Origin: Caulobacteraceae bacterium
GTDB taxonomy: Bacteria; Pseudomonadota; Alphaproteobacteria; Caulobacterales; Caulobacteraceae
Reading direction: 5' to 3'
NCBI GenBank assembly: GCA_027489335.1
Contig: JAIXZX010000008.1
Span: forward strand, 1 to 64,000
Length of the DNA stretch: 64,000 bases
Made by a program: the position numbers and the translations under genes. Numbering within the stretch: position 1 is the stretch's first letter; each line of letters opens with the position of its first letter. The notes below the pieces were generated by a model. That model did not search any database, was not told where the DNA came from, and saw nothing but the letters and a program-made list of their open reading frames with translations. Positions 19,566 to 27,732 of this stretch are shown piece after piece.

Positions 19566-19888
19566 GCGCCGCCCTGGATCGCACCCTGGCCGCCCTGGCC
19601 GATCCCCATCGGCGGCAGGTCGTTGAGATTCTGAGGGCGGGACCCCGCCAGGCCGGCGAGTTGGCCCGCGCCGTGGGCCTGTCGGCCCCGGCCATGAGCC
19701 GCCACCTGAAGACTTTGCGTGAAAGCGGCCTGGTGGAGGACTCCCACCCCGGCTTTGACGCCCGGGTGCGAATCTATGCCCTGCGCCACGAACCCATGTC
19801 GGAGTTGATGAGCTGGTTGCAGGAGAGTGAGCAGCTGTGGAGCGCTCAGCTTGAGGCCTTCAAGGCCCACCTGGAGTCCGAAGCATGA
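19562..19888 (+). CDS. ArsR-family winged-helix regulator
   Basis: 108 residues with a complete winged helix: DPHRRQVVEILRAG, AGELARAVGLSAPAMSRHLKTLRESGLV (recognition helix) and a wing with RVRIYAL. No CxC metal-binding motif is visible, so it belongs to the non-metal ArsR group usually paired with SRPBCC proteins. It overlaps both neighbours by 4 bases. It probably represses its own operon through the AT-rich upstream region. Confidence 0.87.
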   Translation: MSAALDRTLAALADPHRRQVVEILRAGPRQAGELARAVGLSAPAMSRHLKTLRESGLVEDSHPGFDARVRIYALRHEPMSELMSWLQESEQLWSAQLEAFKAHLESEA

Positions 19889-20358
19889 CGCCAAAGGTCT
19901 ATGTGGCGCTGCGGGTGAGGGCCTCGCCCGAACGCGCTTTTCAGGCCTTTGTCGATGAGATCGGCCAGTGGTGGCGGCCAAGCCCGCTGTTCCAGACCAC
20001 ACCGCGTGCGCCGGGGCGCCTAGCCTTTGAGGCCGGGGAGGGTGGCCGCCTGACCGAGACGCTGGCGAACGGCAAGGTCTTCGAGATCGGCCGGATCGTG
20101 ACCTGGGCGCCGCCCCACCGGCTGGTCTTCTCCTGGCGTCAGGCGACCTTCCCACCCGACCTTCACACCGAGGTGGAGGCGCAGTTCGAGCCGGTCGGCG
20201 GGGAGACCCGGGTCAGCATCGAGCATCGCGGCTTCACGCGGGTTCCCGCCGAGAGCGCGGCGCGCCATGGTTTCCCCGACCAGGCGCTGCAGATGCGTCT
20301 GGCCGAGTGGTGGCGCAGCCAACTGGCGAGCCTGGACGACCACGCCGCTCAGGCGTAG
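19885..20358 (+). CDS. SRPBCC (AHSA1/START-like) domain protein
   Basis: 157 residues. VALRVRASPERAFQAFVDEIGQWW at the start and the GRIVTWAPPHRLVFSWRQ strand are typical of the activator-of-Hsp90-homologue type SRPBCC fold with a deep hydrophobic pocket. Small ArsR plus AHSA1-domain operons are widespread in proteobacteria, but ligand and role are usually unknown. Translationally coupled to arsR. Confidence 0.82.
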   Translation: MTPKVYVALRVRASPERAFQAFVDEIGQWWRPSPLFQTTPRAPGRLAFEAGEGGRLTETLANGKVFEIGRIVTWAPPHRLVFSWRQATFPPDLHTEVEAQFEPVGGETRVSIEHRGFTRVPAESAARHGFPDQALQMRLAEWWRSQLASLDDHAAQA

Positions 20359-20403
20359 GGATCGTTCCGCTTTTGTTTCTAGAGGGTCCGGGGGGAGCGT
20401 GCG

Positions 20404-21669
20404 ATGGCGGTGATCGGCGAGGGCGTGGACGGCGGGCCTCAGCGCGGCGGGCGGGCGGCCTTTGGCTTCATCTTCGCCACGGCGCTGATGAACAGCATCT
20501 CGTTCGGCCTGATCATCCCGGTCCTGCCCAACCTCATCAAGGCCTTCACCGGCGGCGATACGGCGGAGGCCGCCGAATGGAACGTGGTCTTCGCCGTGAC
20601 CTGGGGCGCCATGCAGTTCATCTGCGGGCCGCTGCTTGGCCTGCTGTCCGACCGGATCGGGCGCCGGCCGGTGCTGCTGGTCTCCATCTTCGGCCTGGCG
20701 CTGGACTTCGTCATCATCGCCGTCGCCCCCAATCTCATGTGGCTGCTGGTCGGGCGGATCCTCAACGGCATGACGGCGGCCAGTTTCGCCACCGCCGGCG
20801 CCTATGTGGCCGACGTTACGCCGCCGGAGGGTCGGGCCAAGGCTTTTGGCTGGATGGGGTCGGCCTTCTCGTTCGGCTTTCTGATCGGCCCGGCGGTCGG
20901 CGGCGCCCTGGGCGATATCGACCTGCGGCTGCCCTTCTATGTGGCCGCGGGCCTCGCCCTGGTGAACGGCCTCTATGGTCTGTTCGTCCTGCCGGAATCC
21001 CTGCCGCCGGAGCGTCGCACCAAGAGCTTTGATCTGGCCCGTGCCAACCCCCTGGGTTCGCTTCGCCTGCTGCGCTCACACCCCGACCTGCTGGGCCTGG
21101 CGACCATCGGCCTCCTGTTCCAGCTCGCCCACACGGTGCTGCCGGCCATCTTCGTGCTCTATACGGGCTATCGCTATGGCTGGAGCCCCTCGACCATGGG
21201 TCTGGCCATGATGGCCACTGGGGTGGCCGGCGTCGTCGTCCAGACCCTGCTTGTGGGGCCAGTCGTCGCCCGCATCGGTGAGCGCGGCGCCCTGATGCTG
21301 GGGGCTGCGGCTGGGGCGATCGGCTTTGCCTGGTACGGGTTTGCGCCCACGGGCCTGCTCTATCTGGCCGGCGTGCCGGTCTTCGCCCTGATGAACTTCC
21401 TGATGCCGGGGCTCCAGGGCCTGATGACCCGCAGGGTCGCGCCCGACCAGCAGGGCCAGCTGCAGGGCGCCAATCAGAGCCTGCAGGGCATCGCCTCCAT
21501 GGTCGGGCCAGCCCTGTTTGGCCTGACCTTCGCCTGGTCGATCCGCCATGCTGACCAGCTTCAGGCGCCGGGCCTGGCCATCTATCTGGCCTCGGCCCTG
21601 CTGGTGGTAGCGCTGGTCCTCGGGACCCGGGTCGCACGGCCGTCTGCTACGGCGCCCGCGACGGCCTGA
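20404..21669 (+). CDS. MFS drug efflux transporter, TetA-like (DHA1)
   Basis: 421 residues with about 12 hydrophobic segments. The motif GLLSDRIGRRPVLL after helix 2 is the MFS motif A, and NGMTAASFATAGAYVADVTPPEGRAKAFG around helices 4-5 resembles motifs found in class A-G tetracycline exporters. It should be an inner-membrane proton-coupled exporter. Tetracycline itself is not established as the substrate. It follows the SRPBCC gene by 45 bp, possibly in the same transcript. Confidence 0.82.
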   Translation: MAVIGEGVDGGPQRGGRAAFGFIFATALMNSISFGLIIPVLPNLIKAFTGGDTAEAAEWNVVFAVTWGAMQFICGPLLGLLSDRIGRRPVLLVSIFGLALDFVIIAVAPNLMWLLVGRILNGMTAASFATAGAYVADVTPPEGRAKAFGWMGSAFSFGFLIGPAVGGALGDIDLRLPFYVAAGLALVNGLYGLFVLPESLPPERRTKSFDLARANPLGSLRLLRSHPDLLGLATIGLLFQLAHTVLPAIFVLYTGYRYGWSPSTMGLAMMATGVAGVVVQTLLVGPVVARIGERGALMLGAAAGAIGFAWYGFAPTGLLYLAGVPVFALMNFLMPGLQGLMTRRVAPDQQGQLQGANQSLQGIASMVGPALFGLTFAWSIRHADQLQAPGLAIYLASALLVVALVLGTRVARPSATAPATA

Positions 21670-21753
21670 ACTCAGGCCATGCTATAGGCCGCGTCATCAT
21701 TGCGCCCGAAAGCTTCGCCAAACGGCGAGGTCCGACTGTCCCACGGAGTCTCC

Positions 21754-23175
21754 ATGCGCGCCGCACGTCTGCTTCTTCCGGCCCTGGTCCTTCTGGCCGC
21801 CTGCACCGATCCCGCCGCTCGCAGCGAGGCGCAGCCCGCCCTCGCCCAACCGACCCGCTCACCGCCGGAGACCGAGGCGGACATGAAGACCTCCTTCGCC
21901 CCCGTGGTGAAGAAGGCGGCGCCCGCCGTGGTCAACATCTCGGCCCGCCGGGTCGTGCGCCGTCAGGCCGATCCCTTCTGGGACCTGTTTGGCATGGGCG
22001 CGCCGCGGGGCCGGGTGGAGGGCTCCCTGGGCTCAGGCGTCATCGTCCGCGCCGACGGGGTGATCGTCACCAACAACCACGTGGTGGCCGGCGGCCAGGA
22101 GATCATCGTCGCCCTGGCCGACCGCCGGGAGTTCCCGGCCAAGCTGCTGCTGGCCGACGAGCGCACCGATCTGGCCGTCCTGAAGATCGACCTGGGCGAG
22201 GAGCGCCTGCCGGTCCTGGCCATCGACGACTCCACCGACGCCGAGGTCGGCGACCTGGTCCTGGCCATCGGCAATCCGTTCGGGGTGGGTCAGACGGTGA
22301 CCACCGGCATCATCTCGGCCCTGAACCGCACCGCCGATCCCAGCGGCGACGCGGCGGCCAGCTACATCCAGACCGATGCGGCCATCAATCCGGGCAATTC
22401 CGGCGGCGCCCTGGTGGACATGGACGGCGACCTGATCGGCATCAACAGCTTCATCGTCTCCCGCTCTGGCACCTCCAGCGGGGTGGGCTTCGCCATGCCC
22501 GCAGCCATGGTCCGCCGGGTGGTCGAGACCGCCGTCGGCGGCGGCCAGCGGGTGGAGCGCCCCTGGCTCGGCGCGCGCACCCAGACCGTCACCGCCGAAA
22601 TCGCCCGCTCCATCGGCATGAGCGCGCCGCAAGGGGTGCTGGTGGCCGACATATGGGCTGGCGGCGCCGCGGCCCGGGCCGGCCTGCGTCAGGGCGATGT
22701 GATCCTCAGCGTCGATGACCAGGCGGTCAGCGACGTCGGCGGCCTGAACTATGCGGTGGGCACCCGGCGACTGGGCGAGACCCTGCGCCTGGGCGTGCGC
22801 CGGGAAAACGGAAGCACCGCCACGCTCAACCTGCGCGCCGAGGCCCCGCCCGCCACGCCCGCCCGGGACGAGCAAGTGCTCAGTGGCCGCAATCCCTTCG
22901 ACGGCGCCACCGTGGTCAATCTGTCGCCGGCCGTCGCCGATGAACTCGGCGTCGATCCATTCCAGGGACCGGGCGTCATGGTGATCCGTGTGGGACGCGG
23001 CTTCTCCATGAACGCCGGTCTGCGTCCCGGTGACATGATCCGGAGCGTCAATGGCCGGGAGATCCGCACGGTCCGCGACCTGACCGCCGCTACGGCGGCC
23101 GGCGCCGAGACCGGCGCCTGGCAGGTGACCATCCAGCGCAACGGCCAGCCGGTGACCGCCAACTTCCGACTCTAG
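21754..23175 (+). CDS. HtrA/DegP-type serine protease, predicted lipoprotein
   Basis: 473 residues. Trypsin-like protease domain with triad His109 (NNHVV), Asp139 (ERTDLAVLK) and Ser216 (NPGNSGGAL), then two PDZ domains (about 280-370 and 385-470). It would degrade or refold damaged envelope proteins. The N-terminus has a lipobox LAAC (Cys17), so it is predicted to be membrane-anchored rather than soluble like classic DegP. ATG 21754 has CACGGAG upstream. It is followed 45 bp later by rarA. Confidence 0.88.
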   Translation: MRAARLLLPALVLLAACTDPAARSEAQPALAQPTRSPPETEADMKTSFAPVVKKAAPAVVNISARRVVRRQADPFWDLFGMGAPRGRVEGSLGSGVIVRADGVIVTNNHVVAGGQEIIVALADRREFPAKLLLADERTDLAVLKIDLGEERLPVLAIDDSTDAEVGDLVLAIGNPFGVGQTVTTGIISALNRTADPSGDAAASYIQTDAAINPGNSGGALVDMDGDLIGINSFIVSRSGTSSGVGFAMPAAMVRRVVETAVGGGQRVERPWLGARTQTVTAEIARSIGMSAPQGVLVADIWAGGAAARAGLRQGDVILSVDDQAVSDVGGLNYAVGTRRLGETLRLGVRRENGSTATLNLRAEAPPATPARDEQVLSGRNPFDGATVVNLSPAVADELGVDPFQGPGVMVIRVGRGFSMNAGLRPGDMIRSVNGREIRTVRDLTAATAAGAETGAWQVTIQRNGQPVTANFRL

Positions 23176-23220
23176 GATCGTGGCCGCGCGGCGCAGGCGC
23201 GGATTTGCTATGAGTCGCCG

Positions 23221-24522
23221 ATGGCCGATCTCTTCGAAGCCGCCGGGCTGACCCCGCACGCGCCCTCGCCGCTGGCTGACCGCCTGCGTCCGCAGACCCT
23301 GGGCGAGGTGGTGGGGCAGGACCATCTGCTGGGGGAGGACGGCCCCATCGGCCGCATGGCCCAGGCTCATCGCCTCGCCTCCATGATCCTGTGGGGGCCG
23401 CCGGGCACCGGCAAGACTACGATCGCCCGGCTGCTGGCCAAGGCGGCGGGCTATGAGTTCCAGCAGCTTTCGGCGGTCTTCACCGGCGTCGCCGACCTGA
23501 AGAAGGCCTTCGAGCAGGCCCGGGCCCGCCGGCTGGCCGGCCAGTCGACCCTGCTGTTCGTCGACGAAATCCACCGCTTCAACCGCGCCCAGCAGGACGG
23601 CTTCCTGCCCTTTGTGGAGGAGGGAATCGTCACCCTGGTGGGCGCCACCACCGAAAACCCATCCTTCGAGCTGAACGGGGCGCTCTTGTCGCGCTGCCAG
23701 GTCTTCGTGCTCAAGCGCCTGGACGACGAGGCGCTCACCACGCTGCTGGCCAAGGCCGAGGCCTTCGAGGGCCGCGCCCTGCCGCTGGAGCCCGAGGCCC
23801 GTCAGGCGCTCGTCGCCCTGGCCGACGGGGACGGTCGTTACCTGCTGACGCTCGCCGAGACCCTCTTCAACATCGGCACGGCCAAGGCGCTGTCGACCAA
23901 GGAGCTGGGGGCCATCCTGCAGAAGCGCAGCCCGGCCTACGACAAGGACCGGGAGGAGCACTACAACCTCATCTCGGCCCTCCATAAGTCGATCCGCGGC
24001 TCGGATCCGGACGCGGCCCTCTACTGGCTGGCCCGGATGCTGGGGGGCGGGGAGGACCCGCTCTATCTGGCGAGGCGTCTGATCCGCACGGCGGCCGAGG
24101 ATATCGGCGCCGCCGATCCCATGGCGCTGGTCCTCGCCAACGCCGCCAAGGACACCTACGACTTCCTGGGCAGCCCCGAGGGCGAGATCGCGCTGGCCCA
24201 GCTGGTGGTGCATCTCGCCACCGCGCCTAAGTCCAACGCCGTCTATGTGGCCTTCAAGGCAGCCCAGAAGGCGGCCAAGGATACGGGCTCCCTCATGCCG
24301 CCGGCCCATATCCGCAATGCGCCGACCCGGCTGATGCGCGACCTGGGCTATGGCAAGGGCTACGCCTACGACCACGACACCCAGGAAGGCTTCTCCGGCC
24401 AGAACTACTTCCCCGACGAGATGGAGCGCCCGGTCTTCTACCGCCCGAAAGGCGAGGGCGCCGAGGGGCCCATCAAGGCCCGGCTGGAGCGCTGGGCGGC
24501 GATCCGCAACGGCAAGGCCTGA
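23221..24522 (+). CDS. rarA: Replication-associated recombination protein A (MgsA/RarA ATPase)
   Basis: 433 residues, clamp-loader-like AAA+ ATPase. Walker A GPPGTGKTT at residues 59-67, Walker B LLFVDEIHRFN, sensor 1 GATTENPSFELN, then the C-terminal tetramerisation region with SDPDAALYWLARML and ARRLIRTAAEDIG-type motifs. RarA acts at stalled forks and gaps with SSB. Standard length and complete. Confidence 0.95.
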   Translation: MADLFEAAGLTPHAPSPLADRLRPQTLGEVVGQDHLLGEDGPIGRMAQAHRLASMILWGPPGTGKTTIARLLAKAAGYEFQQLSAVFTGVADLKKAFEQARARRLAGQSTLLFVDEIHRFNRAQQDGFLPFVEEGIVTLVGATTENPSFELNGALLSRCQVFVLKRLDDEALTTLLAKAEAFEGRALPLEPEARQALVALADGDGRYLLTLAETLFNIGTAKALSTKELGAILQKRSPAYDKDREEHYNLISALHKSIRGSDPDAALYWLARMLGGGEDPLYLARRLIRTAAEDIGAADPMALVLANAAKDTYDFLGSPEGEIALAQLVVHLATAPKSNAVYVAFKAAQKAAKDTGSLMPPAHIRNAPTRLMRDLGYGKGYAYDHDTQEGFSGQNYFPDEMERPVFYRPKGEGAEGPIKARLERWAAIRNGKA

Positions 24523-24586
24523 CTCAAAGACCATTGTTCTCCCAAGCGGCGCGATCTAGGTTCGCGTCGAGATCGGGGAGGTTGAT

Positions 24587-25024
24587 ATGTCTGAGACCGT
24601 CAACGCCAGGGCGACTCCCTGGCATCTGTGGGTGGTCGGGGTCGTCGCGCTGCTGTGGAACAGCTTCGGCGGATATGACTACCTGATGAGCCATCTGCAG
24701 GGCGAAGCCTTCTATCGCCAGGTGGGGATGAGCGAGGCCCAGATCGCCTATATGGCCGCCTATCCCGCCTGGATGCATGGGGTCTGGGCGCTGGGGGTCT
24801 GGAGCGCTGTGGCTGGCTCGGTGCTGCTGCTGTTGCGCAGCCGGTTCGCCCTTCACGCCTTTATTCTCTCCCTGTTGGGGATTGTCGGCAGCAATGGCTA
24901 CGCCATGTTCACGCCGGGCGGCTGGGCGTTGATGGGCGGGATCATGACCCTGGTGATCGCCGGGATCGGGGTGTTTCTGCTCGCCTATGCATGGGCGATG
25001 ACCCGCCGGGGGGTTCTGCGCTAA
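24587..25024 (+). CDS. Small four-helix membrane protein, function unknown
   Basis: 145 residues with four hydrophobic segments (about 14-32, 60-82, 88-105 and 115-138). The first is preceded by TPWHLWVVG and followed by NSFGGYDYLMSHLQ. Similar short proteins occur across proteobacteria and are sometimes labelled sugar transporter without evidence. GGGGAGG precedes the ATG. It is 10 bp upstream of a pseudouridine synthase gene, so probably cotranscribed. Confidence 0.7.
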   Translation: MSETVNARATPWHLWVVGVVALLWNSFGGYDYLMSHLQGEAFYRQVGMSEAQIAYMAAYPAWMHGVWALGVWSAVAGSVLLLLRSRFALHAFILSLLGIVGSNGYAMFTPGGWALMGGIMTLVIAGIGVFLLAYAWAMTRRGVLR

Positions 25025-25033
25025 GGGAGGCGG

Positions 25034-25777
25034 GTGAAGTCCCAACGCAACATCCAGCTCTCGGCCGACGAAGTCGCCTTCGTGCGCGGCCTGGTGATCT
25101 ACGAGGACGACGATCTCCTGGCCCTCAACAAGCCGTCTGGCCTGTCGAGCCAGGGCGGGCGGGGGCAGGTCCACACCCTGGACGAACTGCTGTTCGCCTT
25201 CGCCAAGCCGGGCAAGGCGCGGCCACGGCTGATCCACCGCCTGGACCGGGACACCTCCGGCGTCATCCTCACGGCCAAGACCAAGCCCGCCGCCTCGACG
25301 CTGGGCAAGGCGATGATGGCCCGGCGGTTCGGCAAGACCTATCTGGCCGTGGTGGCCCCCGGCGCGCCGGAGCCCCGGGAAGGCCTGATCGACAAGCCCA
25401 TGCGTCGTGAAGAGATCGGGCGCGAAGCCTATATGCGCATCTGCGCCCCCGACGCCGAAGGCGCCGAAACCGCCCAGAGCCGCTACCGGACCCTGAGCGC
25501 CACGCCCACCGCCGCCCTGGTGGAGTTGTCGCCGAAGACCGGCCGTATGCACCAGTTGCGGGTTCATATGGCCTCCATCGGTCGGCCGATCGCCGGCGAT
25601 GTGCGCTATGGCGGGGCGCTGAGCCTCGGTGGGCAGTCCTGTTCGCGGCTGATGCTGCACGCCGCGGGCCTGGACGTGCCCCGGGCCGGCGGGGAACGCC
25701 TGCGCATTGCGGCCCCACCTCCGGCGGACATGAGCGCCTTTTGCGCGGGTCTTGGCCTTACGCCGCCGACCTATTGA
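25034..25777 (+). CDS. RluA-family RNA pseudouridine synthase without S4 domain
   Basis: 247 residues. The catalytic motif HRLDRDTSG has its aspartate at residue 71, and the RMHQLRVHMASIGRPIAGD segment completes the RluA fold. It isomerises specific uridines in rRNA or tRNA. The protein lacks an N-terminal S4 domain and starts almost at the catalytic domain. It closely resembles the core of the larger synthase at 26743. The GTG at 25034 has AGGGAGG only 3 nt upstream, so the exact start is uncertain. Confidence 0.85.
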   Translation: MKSQRNIQLSADEVAFVRGLVIYEDDDLLALNKPSGLSSQGGRGQVHTLDELLFAFAKPGKARPRLIHRLDRDTSGVILTAKTKPAASTLGKAMMARRFGKTYLAVVAPGAPEPREGLIDKPMRREEIGREAYMRICAPDAEGAETAQSRYRTLSATPTAALVELSPKTGRMHQLRVHMASIGRPIAGDVRYGGALSLGGQSCSRLMLHAAGLDVPRAGGERLRIAAPPPADMSAFCAGLGLTPPTY

Positions 25778-25820
25778 GGCTGTTGCGGAACGGCGGTCAG
25801 GCGCGGCACGTTAAGGCCGC

Positions 25821-26306
25821 ATGAAGCGTCTTCTCGCCTGTCTGTCTGTCTGTGTGGTCCTCGGCGGGTGCGCCATGGCCGCCTCACCCTATGGGCCGGC
25901 CTATGGCCCGCGTGGGGCGGGCTATTCGGAATACCAGATTGAGCCCGGACGCTTTCGGGTCACCTACCAGGGCGGTCCCGGCGCGCCGCCGCAGCAGGTG
26001 GCCGACTATGCGCTGCTACGGGCCGCAGAGCTTACCCTCACCCAGGGCTACGATTGGTTCCAGATCACCGATCGCGCCACGTCCGGGCGCCCCGGCGGCG
26101 GCCCACGGCTGTCGGTGGGCACGGGCGGCGGGTCCTATGGCGGCCGGACCGCCATTGGCGTGGGAGTCGGCACCAGCATGTCGCTGGGGGGCGGGCCCTC
26201 GGCGATCCAGAGCCTGGAGGTGGTGATGGGCCACGGTCAGCGTCCGCCCGACCCCAACGCCTATGACGCCCGCGGCGTCCAGGAGACCCTGCGACCCCGC
26301 GTCTGA
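25821..26306 (+). CDS. CC0125/CC1285-type lipoprotein
   Basis: 161 residues. A signal peptide ends in the lipobox LGGC (Cys17). The middle section YQGGPGAPPQQVADYALLRAAELTL followed by GYDWFQI matches the family of lipoproteins named after Caulobacter CC0125 and CC1285. A Gly-rich C-terminal region follows. The function is unknown. It sits alone between the two pseudouridine-synthase units. Confidence 0.75.
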   Translation: MKRLLACLSVCVVLGGCAMAASPYGPAYGPRGAGYSEYQIEPGRFRVTYQGGPGAPPQQVADYALLRAAELTLTQGYDWFQITDRATSGRPGGGPRLSVGTGGGSYGGRTAIGVGVGTSMSLGGGPSAIQSLEVVMGHGQRPPDPNAYDARGVQETLRPRV

Positions 26307-26344
26307 CCCTCTGGCGCCATTCGGCGCTTGGCGACGTCGAGGCT

Positions 26345-26360
26345 CCCCTTGCATAAGGGG
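26345..26360 (+). promoter_or_regulatory. Hairpin covering the crcB ribosome-binding site
   Basis: CCCCTT (26345-26350) and AAGGGG (26355-26360) form a perfect stem with a GCAT loop. The 3' arm is the Shine-Dalgarno sequence of crcB, whose ATG begins 3 nt later. Opening of the stem may be needed for translation. The conserved core of a crcB-motif fluoride riboswitch was not recognised. Confidence 0.4.
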
Positions 26361-26362
26361 CC

Positions 26363-26743
26363 ATGGATAAGCTCTTTCTGGTCGCGCTTGGCGGTGGAGT
26401 CGGCGCTGTTGCGCGCTACCTGCTCGGCGTCGCCAGCCTGCACCGGTTCGGCCTGTCATGGCCCGCGGGCACCTTCACTGCTAACGTCTTCGGCGGCCTG
26501 CTGATGGGGCTGTTGGTAGGCTGGCTCGCCCTGCGCGGCGGCGGCGATCAGGAGCGCCTACGCCTGCTGCTGGGCGTTGGCCTGCTGGGGGGCTTCACCA
26601 CCTTTTCCGCCTTTTCCCTGGAGACCGTCCTGATGATCGAGCGCCGCGCCTATGGCGAGGCCCTGGGCTATGTGCTGGTCTCGGTGGTCCTTTCAATCGC
26701 CGCCCTCTTCGCAGGCCTGATCCTGATGCGCAGGTTCGCCTGA
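26363..26743 (+). CDS. crcB: Fluoride channel CrcB/Fluc
   Basis: 126 residues with four transmembrane helices. GGGVGAVARYLLG at the start, the polar track asparagine in FTANVFGG and GLLGGFTTFSAFS with the pore phenylalanines are the CrcB/Fluc signatures. It forms a dual-topology dimer that lets fluoride leave the cytosol. The TGA overlaps the ATG of the downstream pseudouridine synthase. Confidence 0.95.
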   Translation: MDKLFLVALGGGVGAVARYLLGVASLHRFGLSWPAGTFTANVFGGLLMGLLVGWLALRGGGDQERLRLLLGVGLLGGFTTFSAFSLETVLMIERRAYGEALGYVLVSVVLSIAALFAGLILMRRFA

Positions 26744-27732
26744 TGCGTGAGGTCCGCAATATGGTGGTCGATCCCGCCGAGGGCGGGGTGCGTCTGGACC
26801 GCTGGTTCCGCCGCCGCTGGCCCCACCTGACCCAGGGCCAGCTGCACAAGCTGATCCGCTCGGGCCAGGTCCGCATCGACGGCGCCCGCGCCAAGCCCGA
26901 CACCCGTCTGGAGGGCGGCGAGACCGTCCGCGTGCCGCCCCTGCCTGACGCGCCGGCCAAGGGCGACAGCCGCAAGGCCGTCGAGCTGCATCCCCGGGAC
27001 GTGGCCTTCGTGAAGGGCCTCGTCATCTATGAGGACGAGGAGGTTCTGGTCCTCAACAAGCCTTCAGGCCTGGCGGTCCAGGGCGGCACCAAGACCAACA
27101 GCCATGTGGACCGCCTGCTGGGCGCCTGGGGCGAGGGCCTGTCGCGGCCGAGACTCGTCCACCGGCTCGACCGGGACACTTCCGGGGTCCTCGTGCTGGG
27201 CAAGACCCCCTCGGCGGCCGCCAAGCTCGCCGGCGCTTTCGCCCGCCGGAAGGCGCAGAAGACCTACTGGGCCCTGGTCATGGGCAATCCCCGGCCGACC
27301 GAAGGTGTGCTGGACCTGCCTCTGATCAAGCGCGGCGTCGGCGATCGCGAGATGATCGTGCCGGCCGAGAAGGGCGACAAAGAAGCCGATCCCGCCGAAA
27401 CGGAGTTCGTCACCATCAGCCGGGCGGGCCCCCGGGCCGCCTGGATGGCCCTGCGCCCCCACACCGGGCGCACCCACCAGCTGCGGGCCCACATGAAGGC
27501 CATGGGCCACCCGATCCTGGGAGATCCCAAGTATGGCGACGAGGCCTCGGCCCAGCTGTCGGGTCAGCTCAAGCTGCAGCTGCACGCGAGGCGTCTGACC
27601 CTGCCGCACCCCTCAAGCGGCATGCTGATCCTCGAGGCGCCCCTCAGCCCAGAGATGAAGGCCGGGTTCGCCCGCTTCGGCTTCGACGAGCACGAGGCCG
27701 ACCCCGAGCCCTTCGGCCGCAAGCGGCGCTAG
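26743..27732 (+). CDS. RluA-family pseudouridine synthase with S4 domain (RluC/RluD-like)
   Basis: 329 residues. The N-terminal S4 RNA-binding domain (about 15-62) is followed by the catalytic domain with HRLDRDTSG (Asp143) and RTHQLRAHMKAMGHPILGD. Most likely a 23S rRNA uridine isomerase, RluC or RluD type; the exact target cannot be read from sequence. Coupled to crcB by ATGA overlap. Its TAG overlaps the stop codon of the convergent DUF1501 gene. Confidence 0.88.
   Translation: MREVRNMVVDPAEGGVRLDRWFRRRWPHLTQGQLHKLIRSGQVRIDGARAKPDTRLEGGETVRVPPLPDAPAKGDSRKAVELHPRDVAFVKGLVIYEDEEVLVLNKPSGLAVQGGTKTNSHVDRLLGAWGEGLSRPRLVHRLDRDTSGVLVLGKTPSAAAKLAGAFARRKAQKTYWALVMGNPRPTEGVLDLPLIKRGVGDREMIVPAEKGDKEADPAETEFVTISRAGPRAAWMALRPHTGRTHQLRAHMKAMGHPILGDPKYGDEASAQLSGQLKLQLHARRLTLPHPSSGMLILEAPLSPEMKAGFARFGFDEHEADPEPFGRKRR

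Noticed and set aside
22033-24534. Very long minus-strand open frame opposite the HtrA and rarA genes
   Set aside because: Its translation is His/Gln/Gly/Arg-rich with no domain. It mirrors two well-supported plus-strand genes; such antisense frames are normal at ~70% GC.
26307-26362. Fluoride riboswitch before crcB
   Set aside because: The 56-bp leader has no recognisable crcB-motif core; only the Shine-Dalgarno hairpin is supported.
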